A DNA stretch of 64,000 bases from Hyphomicrobiales bacterium (GTDB taxonomy: Bacteria > Pseudomonadota > Alphaproteobacteria > Rhizobiales > Rhizobiaceae): assembly GCA_900472675.1 (NCBI GenBank), contig UCJA01000007.1, positions 186,001 through 250,000 on the forward strand, written 5' to 3'. Below are positions 35,809 to 43,484 of the stretch, in pieces (position 1 is the first letter of the stretch; every line of letters begins with the position of its first letter). Below the pieces are notes generated by a model. The model was not told where the DNA came from, searched no databases, and saw only the letters and a list, made by a program, of their open reading frames with translations. Made by a program: the position numbers and the translations under genes.

Positions 35809-36951
35809 ATGCCCCTATCAGGATATCGTATAACGCGATTTCAGTTCGCCCGCGACAGAGTAATCGGCGATAGCCAGGTTCGTGCCGACGATGTCAACGT
35901 CGCCGCCCTGGAGCTCATCGACGAGAGCGGGGATGTGGGGCTTGGGTTTATCCAGACACTGTTCCACCCCCTCCCCGACCAGGTGGAAATCGAGGCGGTG
36001 TTCGGACACGAAGTCTGGCCGTCGCTGGTTGGCGAAGAGGCAATCGGCCTTGTCCATCGCGTCAGTCGTCCGCGAGGCGGCAACCAGCGGGCTTTCTCGC
36101 TGCCGTTTCACGAGGCGCTCCAGGTCGCCCTGTGGGATCTGGCCGCCAAGAAGGCGGGCCTGCCGCTGCACAAGCTCCTCGGCAGCCGGCGCGACCGGGT
36201 CCAGGCCTATGCCAGCGGCCTCGACTTCCACCTGAGCGATCAGGATTTCTGCGCCTTGTTTTCCCATGCGGCGAGCCTTGGCTATCAGGCTTTCAAGATC
36301 AAGGTGGGACATCCGGATTTCCGCCGCGACATGCGTCGCCTGGACCTTCTGGCGGAGGTTGTCCCGGCCGGATCGCTCATCATGATCGATCCGAACGAGG
36401 CCTGGAACTCGAAAGAGGCGCTCGTCAAGCTGACCATGATCCGCGACGCCGGGCATGCGCTCCTCTGGGTCGAGGATCCGATCCTGAGACACGACTTCGA
36501 GGGCCTGCGCACCCTTCGCCACGCCGTCAACTGGACCCAGATCAACAGCGGCGAGTATCTGGACGCAAACGGCAAGCGGATGCTGATGGAAAACTTCGGC
36601 ACCGACCTTCTGAATGTCCACGGCCAGGTCACGGACGTCATGCGCATTGGCTGGCTGGCAGCCGAACTCGGCATCCCGGTGAGCCTCGGAAATACCTTCC
36701 TGGAGATCGGCGTTCACATGGCCGCGGCCCTTCCGGAGGTCGAATGGCTCGAGTATTCGTTCCAGAACCTCGATCACCTCGTCGACCAGCCGATAGAGAT
36801 CTGCGACGGCTACGCCTACGCGCCGAACAGACCCGGCCACGGCCTCACCCTGAGCGAAGCTGCGCGTGACGAATGGGTGCGCCCGAAACGGCTGGAACGG
36901 TCGGCACTCGGGCCGGCACCGTTCAACCCCAGATTCCCGAATGCCGCATAG
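35809..36951 (+). CDS. Enolase-superfamily enzyme, mandelate racemase/muconate lactonizing type
   Basis: 380 residues from ATG 35809 (MPLSGYRITRF); the open frame far upstream is antisense to the GntR gene. Catalytic base motif KIK at about 161-163 (AFKIKVGH), metal ligands Asp near 193 (MIDPNEAW), Glu near 220 (WVEDP) and Glu near 247 (NSGEYL), and a possible His base near 302 (GVHMAAAL) after GQVTDVMR. Spacing matches the mandelate racemase subgroup, which includes sugar-acid dehydratases. Next to a sugar ABC operon under the same candidate operator, a sugar-acid dehydratase role is likely; the exact substrate is unknown. Confidence 0.88.
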   Translation: MPLSGYRITRFQFARDRVIGDSQVRADDVNVAALELIDESGDVGLGFIQTLFHPLPDQVEIEAVFGHEVWPSLVGEEAIGLVHRVSRPRGGNQRAFSLPFHEALQVALWDLAAKKAGLPLHKLLGSRRDRVQAYASGLDFHLSDQDFCALFSHAASLGYQAFKIKVGHPDFRRDMRRLDLLAEVVPAGSLIMIDPNEAWNSKEALVKLTMIRDAGHALLWVEDPILRHDFEGLRTLRHAVNWTQINSGEYLDANGKRMLMENFGTDLLNVHGQVTDVMRIGWLAAELGIPVSLGNTFLEIGVHMAAALPEVEWLEYSFQNLDHLVDQPIEICDGYAYAPNRPGHGLTLSEAARDEWVRPKRLERSALGPAPFNPRFPNAA

Positions 36952-36998
36952 GGGTAGACCGACCGTCAACACCCAATCGCGGCTCTTGCTCGGCTGAC

Positions 36999-37415
36999 TT
37001 ATGCGTTCGGCATCAATTGATGGCCGCCGAGTTGGGCGCCGCAGGATGCACGAACGACGAGTTCGCACGCGATGTGGTTGAGCCCGGAAACCACGGGCTT
37101 GCCGTGGGTCAGATCCACTCTGGCCCCGTGATATGCAGGATCCGCCGATACCCAAGCGATAAGAGATGCTCGACAGCCAGGCGCGCTCCCTGGCTGTCAT
37201 CGGGTACGAAGGACACGCTGGTCTTAGGCCCTGTCTGCAAAGGCATAGACGACCGGTATGGGCAGGCTCGAAAGATCGACCGGCGGCGGGAGATCAACGC
37301 GCGTAGCGGTAAAAATCACGTCGCCGCCTGCCGGCTCACTCCGCCGCAACCGAATACGAGAAACCGTCGACTTGCCACAACCGATCTTGCTTCGCACGCT
37401 CGCGATGGTGCATAT
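36999..37415 (-). pseudogene. Decayed LacI-family regulator
   Basis: Reading the minus strand gives three pieces of one LacI-type repressor in different frames. First, a damaged HTH, CTIASVRSKIGCGKSTVSR, about 37355-37409, running into GGDVIFTATRVDLPPP and LPIPVVYAFADRA. A +1 frameshift near 37228 leads into TSVSFVPDDSQGARLAV, EHLLSLGYRRILHITGP and a stop at 37109. A third frame then gives the typical C-terminus HIACELVVRASCG, ending at TAA 36999-37001. Roughly 90 residues after the HTH and over 100 before the C-terminus are missing. It probably once controlled a neighbouring sugar locus. The remaining bases of the 36952-37485 gap hold no gene. Confidence 0.75.
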
Positions 37416-37485
37416 TCGGTCACGCCCAGTGGCCTGAAAGCCCGGCGTGACGGCCATGGATCATTGCGTGACGAAGGAGGATGAC

Positions 37486-38001
37486 ATGCCGACGCCGCAA
37501 TATCCGGGCGCCATGCGGATCCTGCACTGGCTGGTGGCCGTCCTGGTGCTTGCCACCTGGCCGCTCGGCATGGTCATCAAGTTCGTCCGCGACGACGTGA
37601 AGCTCGACTTTTACCTTCTGCACGAATCCATCGGCTTCATCGTGCTCTGGGTGATGCTGGTACGGATCGGGACGCGCCTGACGTCGCACATCCCGAAGAG
37701 CACCGTCGCCGACCCGATGGCTCCCGTGGCCCATGCCGTTCACGGCAGCCTCTACCTGATGTTGATCGTCATGCCGGTCAGCGGCTTTCTAGCCACCAAT
37801 GCCCATGGCTTCCCGCTGGTCTGGTTCGGCGTCGTTCCGGTCTGGAGCCCCATCGGCAAAGCACCGGACATCGCGCCGATCCTGTCCACGCTCCACCAAT
37901 GGAGTGCGTGGATCCTCTTCGGCCTGTTTGCGCTGCATCTTGGCGGCGTCTTGTATCATCACGTTTGGCGCCGGGATGACACCCTGTCCAGGATACTTTG
38001 A
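37486..38001 (+). CDS. Cytochrome b561-type membrane haem protein
   Basis: 171 residues from ATG 37486, with AAGGAGG at 37474-37480; the 13 extra codons upstream are not needed. Four hydrophobic segments (about 12-32, 45-62, 85-105, 135-160) carry candidate haem ligands: His in RILHWLV, HESIG, AHAVHGSLY and LHLGGVLYHH. Bacterial CybB-like proteins move electrons from quinol, for example to or from superoxide or periplasmic partners. No periplasmic partner gene is adjacent. It stands alone between a pseudogene and a convergent deaminase gene; the 124 bases after it contain only GC-rich inverted repeats. Confidence 0.9.
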   Translation: MPTPQYPGAMRILHWLVAVLVLATWPLGMVIKFVRDDVKLDFYLLHESIGFIVLWVMLVRIGTRLTSHIPKSTVADPMAPVAHAVHGSLYLMLIVMPVSGFLATNAHGFPLVWFGVVPVWSPIGKAPDIAPILSTLHQWSAWILFGLFALHLGGVLYHHVWRRDDTLSRIL

Positions 38002-38125
38002 CGACGTCCATGCCGCAGCGAATATCCGGGAAGCCGTCGTTTCCCCCGCTTTCAGTGGTGTCCGCGATGACCCGACAGGAGGCCGGAGGTCACGGCCGTG
38101 AGGGCGGATAGTTTCGGTTTTGAGA

Positions 38126-38608
38126 TCAGGCGCGGCCGTGGCGGCGACGGTGGAGCAGGCGGACCTCTGCGGCGAGTTCGGGCACAGGGCCATCGATGGC
38201 TGCGGACGTCAGGATCTCTTCGATGGCGATGCGCCGCACGGGCGAGCCATCGATCCCCATCTCGGCCCGCCATTCGCCAAGCTGCTGCGAGGAGCTTGCA
38301 TAGACGATACGGCCAAGCCCCACCCAGCCATGGGCCGCCGCGCACATCGGGCAGTGCTCGCCCGATGTGTAGACCGTGGCGCGGGCCCGTGCCTCTGGCG
38401 CCATGTTCTCGGCCGACCAGCGGGCCAGGGTGAATTCTGGATGGCGCGTGCCGTCGCCGGTTGTGTGAATGCGATTGCGGTCCTCGTGCAACACCGCGCC
38501 AGCCTCATCGACGAGAAGCGATCCGAATGCTTCGTCGCCAGCATCCACGGCTTCCGTCGCCAGTTCGACGCAGCGGCGCAGGTGTCTAAGATCGGCCTCG
38601 GTGATCAT
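38126..38608 (-). CDS. Nucleoside/cytidine-deaminase-fold protein
   Basis: 160 residues. Zinc motif HPEF at about 57-60, where the usual HAE reads HPE, and the second zinc motif EHCPMCAAA (CxxC, about 85-88). The overall form resembles guanine deaminase or tRNA-adenosine-deaminase-like proteins of the cytidine deaminase superfamily that act on small bases. Its ATG overlaps the stop of the amidohydrolase gene (ATGA), so the two are made together. A purine, pyrimidine or related N-heterocycle is the likely substrate; which is open. Confidence 0.88.
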   Translation of the reverse strand: MITEADLRHLRRCVELATEAVDAGDEAFGSLLVDEAGAVLHEDRNRIHTTGDGTRHPEFTLARWSAENMAPEARARATVYTSGEHCPMCAAAHGWVGLGRIVYASSSQQLGEWRAEMGIDGSPVRRIAIEEILTSAAIDGPVPELAAEVRLLHRRRHGRA

Positions 38609-39879
38609 CGGATAAATCCTTTTGCTGGTGTGTTGGCAGGGCGGAAGACTTGCGTCCGGCCATTGTCAAAGCTGCGACGCCCGCTTTTCCAGCCGGTGAT
38701 GACCGGAGCGATCTCCCGGACAGCCGCGCACGGTCCGTCACTGTCGATCAGGATAATCGTCGCGTCGCCACCGACTGTCAGACCGTGCGGCGCGGCGAGC
38801 TGCCGCGCGGCAGCACTTGCGACCATATCGAACACGCCGGAGATGTCCTCGTCGCGAGAGAGCTGGGCGACATTGGCGTAGAGATTTGCCATGCGCATCA
38901 GCGAGGCGTCACCATAGGGCGTGAACGGATTAAGAATATTGTTGGTGGCCACAGATGTGACGACGCCATGTGCTGCAAGGATGTGGGCTGGCGCCACACC
39001 GCGAGGAACCAGCCGATCATGGCTGCGTCCGGTGAGGAAAAGGTCGGTCGCCGGCAGGACGGAGACCGCGATCCCAACCTGTGCCAGCTCTATCGCGATC
39101 GCAGCGACGTCGGCCGGCGCCATTGCGGATAGATTGGTGACATGCCCGAGCGCCACGCGCCCCTGCCAGCCGTGGCGCCGCGTCGCCGCAATCACCGCCG
39201 GGAGATCGGTGTGGGTCGGGTCGAGATTGAAATCCAGATGAAAATCGGCGGCAACACCGTGTTTGACGGCAAGCTCGAAAATCATATCGACATGGCGAAC
39301 GGGATCGGGATCCGTGTATGGACAACCGCCGACGAGATCGGCACCGGCTGAAAGGGCGGCATCGAGCATCGCAAACGTTTCGGGCTCGTTGGTCAGGCCG
39401 TCCTGCGCGAAGGCACAGATCTCGATATCGATCGCAAAGGCATAGTCAGACCGGATCCGCTTGATCGCCTCGAAGGAGCGCAAGCCCGCGCGTGGGTCGA
39501 TTTCCACAAAGCTCCGCATCCGCGTGGTGCCATGGGCGATCGCCTGCTCCACCACGCGGGCAGCGCGGGCATAGACATCGTCCTCGGTGAAGCCCGACTT
39601 TGCCTTCGACGTCTCCCGGACCGCCTCGGCCAGAGTGCCTTCGCAGATCTGGCAGCGACCGAGAATGCCGGCCTTGTCGAGATGAATATGCGTATCGACG
39701 AAGCCCGAAAAGGCAAAGGCGCCTGCCCCTTCGAAGCTCTCGACAGCCTCGCAGCGCAGGTTCGGCGCGATCGCCCCGATCCGCCCGTTCGATATGGCGA
39801 TGTCGGTCAATGCACCACGCTCCGTGATCCGGACATTGCGGATCAGGAGATCGAAGATGCCGTTTCCTGGCGTCGTCAT
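38605..39879 (-). CDS. Cytosine deaminase-like amidohydrolase
   Basis: 424 residues. CodA-type motifs: DTHIHLDKAG (HxH), the metal/catalytic HLDFN, GHVTNLSAM and a late ATNNILNPFTPYGDA segment where CodA-type enzymes have a metal Asp (SDN or HDN pattern; here the Asp position reads Asn, TNN). This family deaminates cytosine, isoguanine, creatinine or hydrolyses triazine side groups. Coupled to the deaminase-fold gene downstream and to a short upstream remnant by ATGA overlaps. The altered late motif makes the activity uncertain. Confidence 0.87.
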   Translation of the reverse strand: MTTPGNGIFDLLIRNVRITERGALTDIAISNGRIGAIAPNLRCEAVESFEGAGAFAFSGFVDTHIHLDKAGILGRCQICEGTLAEAVRETSKAKSGFTEDDVYARAARVVEQAIAHGTTRMRSFVEIDPRAGLRSFEAIKRIRSDYAFAIDIEICAFAQDGLTNEPETFAMLDAALSAGADLVGGCPYTDPDPVRHVDMIFELAVKHGVAADFHLDFNLDPTHTDLPAVIAATRRHGWQGRVALGHVTNLSAMAPADVAAIAIELAQVGIAVSVLPATDLFLTGRSHDRLVPRGVAPAHILAAHGVVTSVATNNILNPFTPYGDASLMRMANLYANVAQLSRDEDISGVFDMVASAAARQLAAPHGLTVGGDATIILIDSDGPCAAVREIAPVITGWKSGRRSFDNGRTQVFRPANTPAKGFIR

Positions 39880-40031
39880 AGAAAGATCGCTCCACCGTTG
39901 CTACGCGGATCATGGGCGGCGTCGATCAGACCGCCTGCAGCGATGCGGATCACGTCGGCGAGTTCCCCAATCAACGCCACACAGGCATTCTCCCCTATGC
40001 CAGGTGTGTCCTTGCTTACAACCAAACACAT
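39876..40031 (-). pseudogene. Remnant resembling gamma-glutamyltransferase C-terminus
   Basis: A 51-codon frame (ATG 40031) whose end reads GELADVIRIAAGGLIDAAHDPR then SNGGA; the GxLxxAxDPRsxG pattern matches the extreme C-terminus of gamma-glutamyltransferase-type Ntn hydrolases. The catalytic Thr and all other parts are absent. Its stop overlaps the ATG of the cytosine-deaminase-like gene (ATGA), suggesting it is the tail of a lost operon member whose coupling has survived. The frame stays open to 40184 without further similarity. Confidence 0.45.
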
Positions 40032-40266
40032 CACGGCCGATCTCCTGCTGGCGGAACTGACGTCCTGATACAATAGCCCTGTCGCGTGTGTGTGCGGCAA
40101 TGGTCGTTTTTCGTCATCAACAAGGCTGACATCGCCGTTGCGGGAATCCGCCCGATCTCGAGCCTTGCGAGCGCAAATTAGCATCGCTGCGAGCGAAATA
40201 TGGTGCTTTTAGCGCCCCGCATTTTTGCCTTATCGAACTGGATAAGAACATAAATCGGGGCAAGCC
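40032..40266. promoter_or_regulatory. Divergent promoter region with inverted repeat
   Basis: No gene is seen between the remnant and the creatininase-family gene. CTTATC-GAACTG-GATAAG at 40229-40246, 20 bases before the ATG at 40267, is a 6-bp inverted repeat and a candidate operator or roadblock. AT-richer bases at 40185-40228 could hold a promoter, but no clear -35/-10 pair is evident. Confidence 0.4.
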
Positions 40267-41067
40267 ATGGCCAGACCATTCTTCTGGAACGAACTGACGA
40301 CCTATGATTTCGCCTCGCTTTCGGCCGACACGACGGTCGCCATCCTGCCGACCGCCTCGACCGAACAGCATGGCCCCCACCTTCCAATCGCTACCGATGT
40401 TGCAATCGCCAATGGCATGCTCGCCGAATTGAAGATCCAGCGCCCCGATGACCTCAACTTTCTCGTCCTGCCGACCCAGGAAATCGGCAAGGCCAACGAA
40501 CATGTCTATGGTCCCGGCAGCCTCTCCTTCGGCCCGGAGATCCTGATCCCCGCCTGGACGGCGATCGGCGCAAAAGTGGCGGAAGCCGGCATCCGCAAGC
40601 TCGTTATCGTCAACTCGCACGGCGGCAATGTTGATGTCATGAGCATCGTCGCGCGGGAACTCCGCGTCCGCCACCAGATGGCCGTCGTCTCAACCCAATG
40701 GAGCCGCTTCGGCAATCCCGACGGCATGATCTCCGAGCATGAAAGCCGCTACGGCATCCATGGCGGCGAGGTCGAGACCTCGCTGATGCTGCATTTTCGC
40801 CCCGAACTGGTGCGCATGGACAAGGCGCAGAACTTTGTGTCAAAGGCCGAGGACATCCGCGCAAGCTCGAAATTCCTCACGCCCCTGCCGCCCCATTCGC
40901 TCGCCTGGATCGCCCATGACCTCAACCCGCATGGCGTGGTCGGCGACGCCTCCAGGGGCACGGCGGAAAAAGGCGAGGCCATCTGCAAACATCAGGTGGC
41001 AGGCTTCATAGAACTCCTGCGCGACGTCGTCGCCTATCCCCTGTCGAACCTCTATACTCCCGGCTGA
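40267..41067 (+). CDS. Creatininase-family amidohydrolase
   Basis: 266 residues. Metal-binding motifs of the family: STEQHGPHLPIATD (E, H, D), NSHGGN and GIHGGEVETS (H, E). Creatininase-family enzymes open cyclic amides (creatinine) or cleave formamide bonds (FAPy deformylase, ArfB, MftE) in the cytoplasm with two metals. It lies between a cytosine-deaminase-like operon and a LysR regulator, so a heterocycle or amide substrate fits. It is monocistronic: the LysR gene converges with 12 bases between. Confidence 0.92.
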   Translation: MARPFFWNELTTYDFASLSADTTVAILPTASTEQHGPHLPIATDVAIANGMLAELKIQRPDDLNFLVLPTQEIGKANEHVYGPGSLSFGPEILIPAWTAIGAKVAEAGIRKLVIVNSHGGNVDVMSIVARELRVRHQMAVVSTQWSRFGNPDGMISEHESRYGIHGGEVETSLMLHFRPELVRMDKAQNFVSKAEDIRASSKFLTPLPPHSLAWIAHDLNPHGVVGDASRGTAEKGEAICKHQVAGFIELLRDVVAYPLSNLYTPG

Positions 41068-41079
41068 GGCCACGAACCG

Positions 41080-42033
41080 TCACGCCGTCCCACGGATGCT
41101 TTCCGGAATGTGGCCCCGGTCCTTGAGGTCCTGCACCAGGACAAGCAACTCCTGCATCAGATATTCGATGAACAGGCTGGTCGCTGAATCGAGTGGTGCC
41201 CGCGCCCGGGCAAACAGCTTCATCGGCTGATGGCGCACATGCGCCTCGGTGAGCGGACGGAAGACGAGCTCGCCGCGCCGGCATTCGGCCAGCGCATCAA
41301 GCGGGTTGAGCAGCGTCAGCCCCGTGCCCGCCTTGACCAGTTGCTTCATCAACTCGGATGAATTCGTCTCGACCACCGGATCCACCGGCAGCGGCAGCGG
41401 CGCCAGCGCCAGATCGATGATGTTGCGCAGGCTGGTGCCCGATTGCGCGAGAATCAGCGGTTCCTGCACCACCTCCACAAGATCGATCGGCCCCTCCTCA
41501 AGCGCCAGCCGATGCCCCGGCGGCAGCACGACACCAACAGGCACGTCGAAATTGGCAAGCGTCCGGATGCCGGGCGTCGCCGGAATGTTGAAGCCGAGGC
41601 CGACATCCACCTCGCCGGTCAGCACCGGATTGATCGTCGTCACCCCGCCATCGCTCCGCAGCTTGATCTGCACGCGCGAATGTTTGGCGATAAAGCCCGA
41701 CAGGATCGCTGGCAGCGGCCCGGAGGCGAGCCCCACAGTCGTCACCAGCGACACCTTGCCGATCTGCGGCGTCTTCAAGCCGCGCAGCCTGCCCTCCAGC
41801 CGCTCGTAATTCTTCAGCACGTCGCGGATATGCTCGATGCAGAGTTCGCCGGCAGCCGTCAGCCGCAAACCCTTCGGCAACCGCTCGAAGATCGGCGCCC
41901 CCAACTCTTCCTCCAGCGCCAGGATCTGCCGGTTCACGGCCGACGAGGCGACGTTCAGCCGCGCAGCCGCCTTGCGGATCGAGCCACAGCGAACGATTTC
42001 ATTGATATAGATGAGCTTTCGGGAGTGAAGCAC
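41080..42033 (-). CDS. LysR-family regulator
   Basis: 317 residues from GTG 42033, chosen because GGAGGT precedes it; TTG 42051 is in frame but lacks a site. HTH at about 1-60 (INEIVRCGSIRKAAARLNVASSAVNRQI, core SIRKAAARLNVASSAVNRQ), then the substrate-binding domain (KVSLVTTVGLASG onward, ILAQSGTSLR). It is divergent from the transporter gene at 42210, with an inverted repeat between, the classical LysR arrangement, and converges on the creatininase-family gene. It probably activates the transporter/deaminase operon when a heterocycle ligand is present. Confidence 0.92.
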   Translation of the reverse strand: MLHSRKLIYINEIVRCGSIRKAAARLNVASSAVNRQILALEEELGAPIFERLPKGLRLTAAGELCIEHIRDVLKNYERLEGRLRGLKTPQIGKVSLVTTVGLASGPLPAILSGFIAKHSRVQIKLRSDGGVTTINPVLTGEVDVGLGFNIPATPGIRTLANFDVPVGVVLPPGHRLALEEGPIDLVEVVQEPLILAQSGTSLRNIIDLALAPLPLPVDPVVETNSSELMKQLVKAGTGLTLLNPLDALAECRRGELVFRPLTEAHVRHQPMKLFARARAPLDSATSLFIEYLMQELLVLVQDLKDRGHIPESIRGTA

Positions 42034-42060
42034 GAGACCTCCGCTGCGCAAAAATTAATC

Positions 42061-42082
42061 ATGCCGCATCACTATGCAGCAT
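42061..42082. promoter_or_regulatory. Inverted repeat, candidate LysR site
   Basis: ATGCCGCAT-CACT-ATGCAGCAT is an inverted repeat with 9-bp arms and one mismatch, 28 bases upstream of the LysR start and about 130 bases upstream of the binding-protein ATG at 42210. Position and dyad form fit a LysR regulatory binding site controlling both directions. A second dyad, GCATC...GATGC, lies at about 42107-42131. Confidence 0.5.
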
Positions 42083-42209
42083 TCCCGCGAGCAGTGCAAA
42101 AAAGGCATCGATGTGGACGAATTTTGATGCTTTTCAAGACGCATGCCAGCCGATCAAATGTCGTCAAAGAGCCCGAAAATGGGCCTTGGAACGAACAGGG
42201 GAACGATCA

Positions 42210-43226
42210 ATGCGCGACACGCTCACGAAAACCAGCCTTTTCGCCCTCTTCGGCCTCGCGACATCGCTGGCCGCCGGCACCTCGGCTTACGCCCTCGACG
42301 AAGTGACCTACGGCACCAACTGGCTCGCCCAGGCCGAACATGGCGGTTTTTACCAGGCCGTGGCCGATGGCACCTATGAAAAACACGGCCTGAAGGTCAC
42401 GGTCGTGCAGGGTGGCCCGCAGGCCGCCAACCGCGCGCTCCTGATCGCCGGCAAGGTCGATTTCTACATGGGCAGCCCGCTTGGTGAAATGGACGCCGTC
42501 AAGGAAGGCATCCCGCTGATCGACGTCGCGGCGATCTTCCAGAAGGACCCGCAGGTCCTGCTCGCCCATCCCGACCAGGGCATCGAGAAGTTCGCCGACC
42601 TAGCCAAGCTCAACTCGATCTTCATGGGCAAGGACGGTTACGTCACCTATTACGAGTGGATGAAGAAGAATTTTGCGGGCTTCACCGACGAGAAGTACAA
42701 GCCCTACACCTTCAATCCGGCCCCCTTCATCTCCGATCCGAAGTCCGCCCAGCAGGGTTACCTGACTTCGGAACCCTATGAGATTGAGAAACAGGCCGGC
42801 TGGGCACCAAAGGTCTTCCTGCTCGCCGACAACGGCTACAATCCCTATTCCACGATGATCACCACCACGACGGCCATGGTCGAAAGTAAGCCTGATGTCG
42901 TGCAGCGCTTCGTCGATGCCTCGGCCGAGGGCTGGTACAAATACCTCTACGGCGACAACAAGGCCGCCAACGACCTAATCAAGAAAGACAATCCGGAAAT
43001 GACGGATGGTCAGATCGAATACTCGATCAAGAAGATGAAGGAATACGGCATCGTCGAATCCGGCGAGGCGACGGACAAGGGCATCGGCTGCATGACCGAC
43101 GCGAAATACAAGGCCTTCTTCGACGCCATGGTCCAGATCGCCGTCCAGCCGGCCGACCTCGACTACAAGAAGGCCTACACCACAAAGTTCGTCTGCAAGG
43201 GCGTTGGAATGGCGTTGAAGAAGTGA
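42210..43226 (+). CDS. NMT1/ThiY-SsuA-type ABC substrate-binding protein
   Basis: 338 residues from ATG 42210 (AGGGGAACG upstream). Signal peptide about 1-29 (SAYA-LD). The mature part starts EVTYGTNWLAQAEHGGFYQAVADG (core NWLAQAEHGGFYQA), the hallmark of NMT1-like proteins that bind thiamine precursors, pyrimidines or related small N-compounds. It delivers ligand to the ATPase and permease encoded downstream; about 260 bases with repeat hairpins separate it from them. The neighbouring cytosine-deaminase-like gene suggests a pyrimidine-like or other cyclic nitrogen ligand. Confidence 0.92.
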   Translation: MRDTLTKTSLFALFGLATSLAAGTSAYALDEVTYGTNWLAQAEHGGFYQAVADGTYEKHGLKVTVVQGGPQAANRALLIAGKVDFYMGSPLGEMDAVKEGIPLIDVAAIFQKDPQVLLAHPDQGIEKFADLAKLNSIFMGKDGYVTYYEWMKKNFAGFTDEKYKPYTFNPAPFISDPKSAQQGYLTSEPYEIEKQAGWAPKVFLLADNGYNPYSTMITTTTAMVESKPDVVQRFVDASAEGWYKYLYGDNKAANDLIKKDNPEMTDGQIEYSIKKMKEYGIVESGEATDKGIGCMTDAKYKAFFDAMVQIAVQPADLDYKKAYTTKFVCKGVGMALKK

Positions 43227-43231
43227 CCTCG

Positions 43232-43425
43232 ACCTCCCCTTGAGGGGGGAGGTCGCAGCGAAGCTGCGGGTGGGGGTGATCGGCCCGTATACGACTGAAT
43301 CACCCCACTCCGACACTGCGTGCCGACCCTCCCCCTCAAGGGGAGGGTAAAGTCGAGCGGCATCCACAATCCGATCTCCCCCCCTTGAGGGGGAGATGTC
43401 CGGCAGGACAGAGGGGGGCACCCCA
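43232..43425. repeat. Palindromic intergenic repeat cluster
   Basis: A block of GC-rich inverted repeats: ACCTCCCCTTGAG with GGGGGGAGGT (43232-43252), CGCAGC-GAA-GCTGCG (43254-43268), ACCCTCCCCCTC with AAGGGGAGGGT (about 43326-43348), and a third CTCCCC/GGGGAG dyad at about 43374-43398 followed by GTCCGGCAGGAC. This is the CCCCTTGAGGGG-type intergenic palindrome dispersed in many rhizobial genomes, here in more than one copy. It lies inside the operon between the binding-protein and ATPase genes and may attenuate or stabilise the transcript. Confidence 0.75.
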
Positions 43426-43484
43426 CCCCGTAACGCCAACCTGCCGCAACACCAGAATGCAACGCGGATGTATCGCGAGACAGA

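Noticed and set aside
34864..36951. 695-codon plus-strand frame that would join the GntR region to the enolase-superfamily gene
   Set aside because: Its first 315 codons are antisense to the GntR gene; ATG 35809 starts the recognisable protein, directly after the shared operator region.
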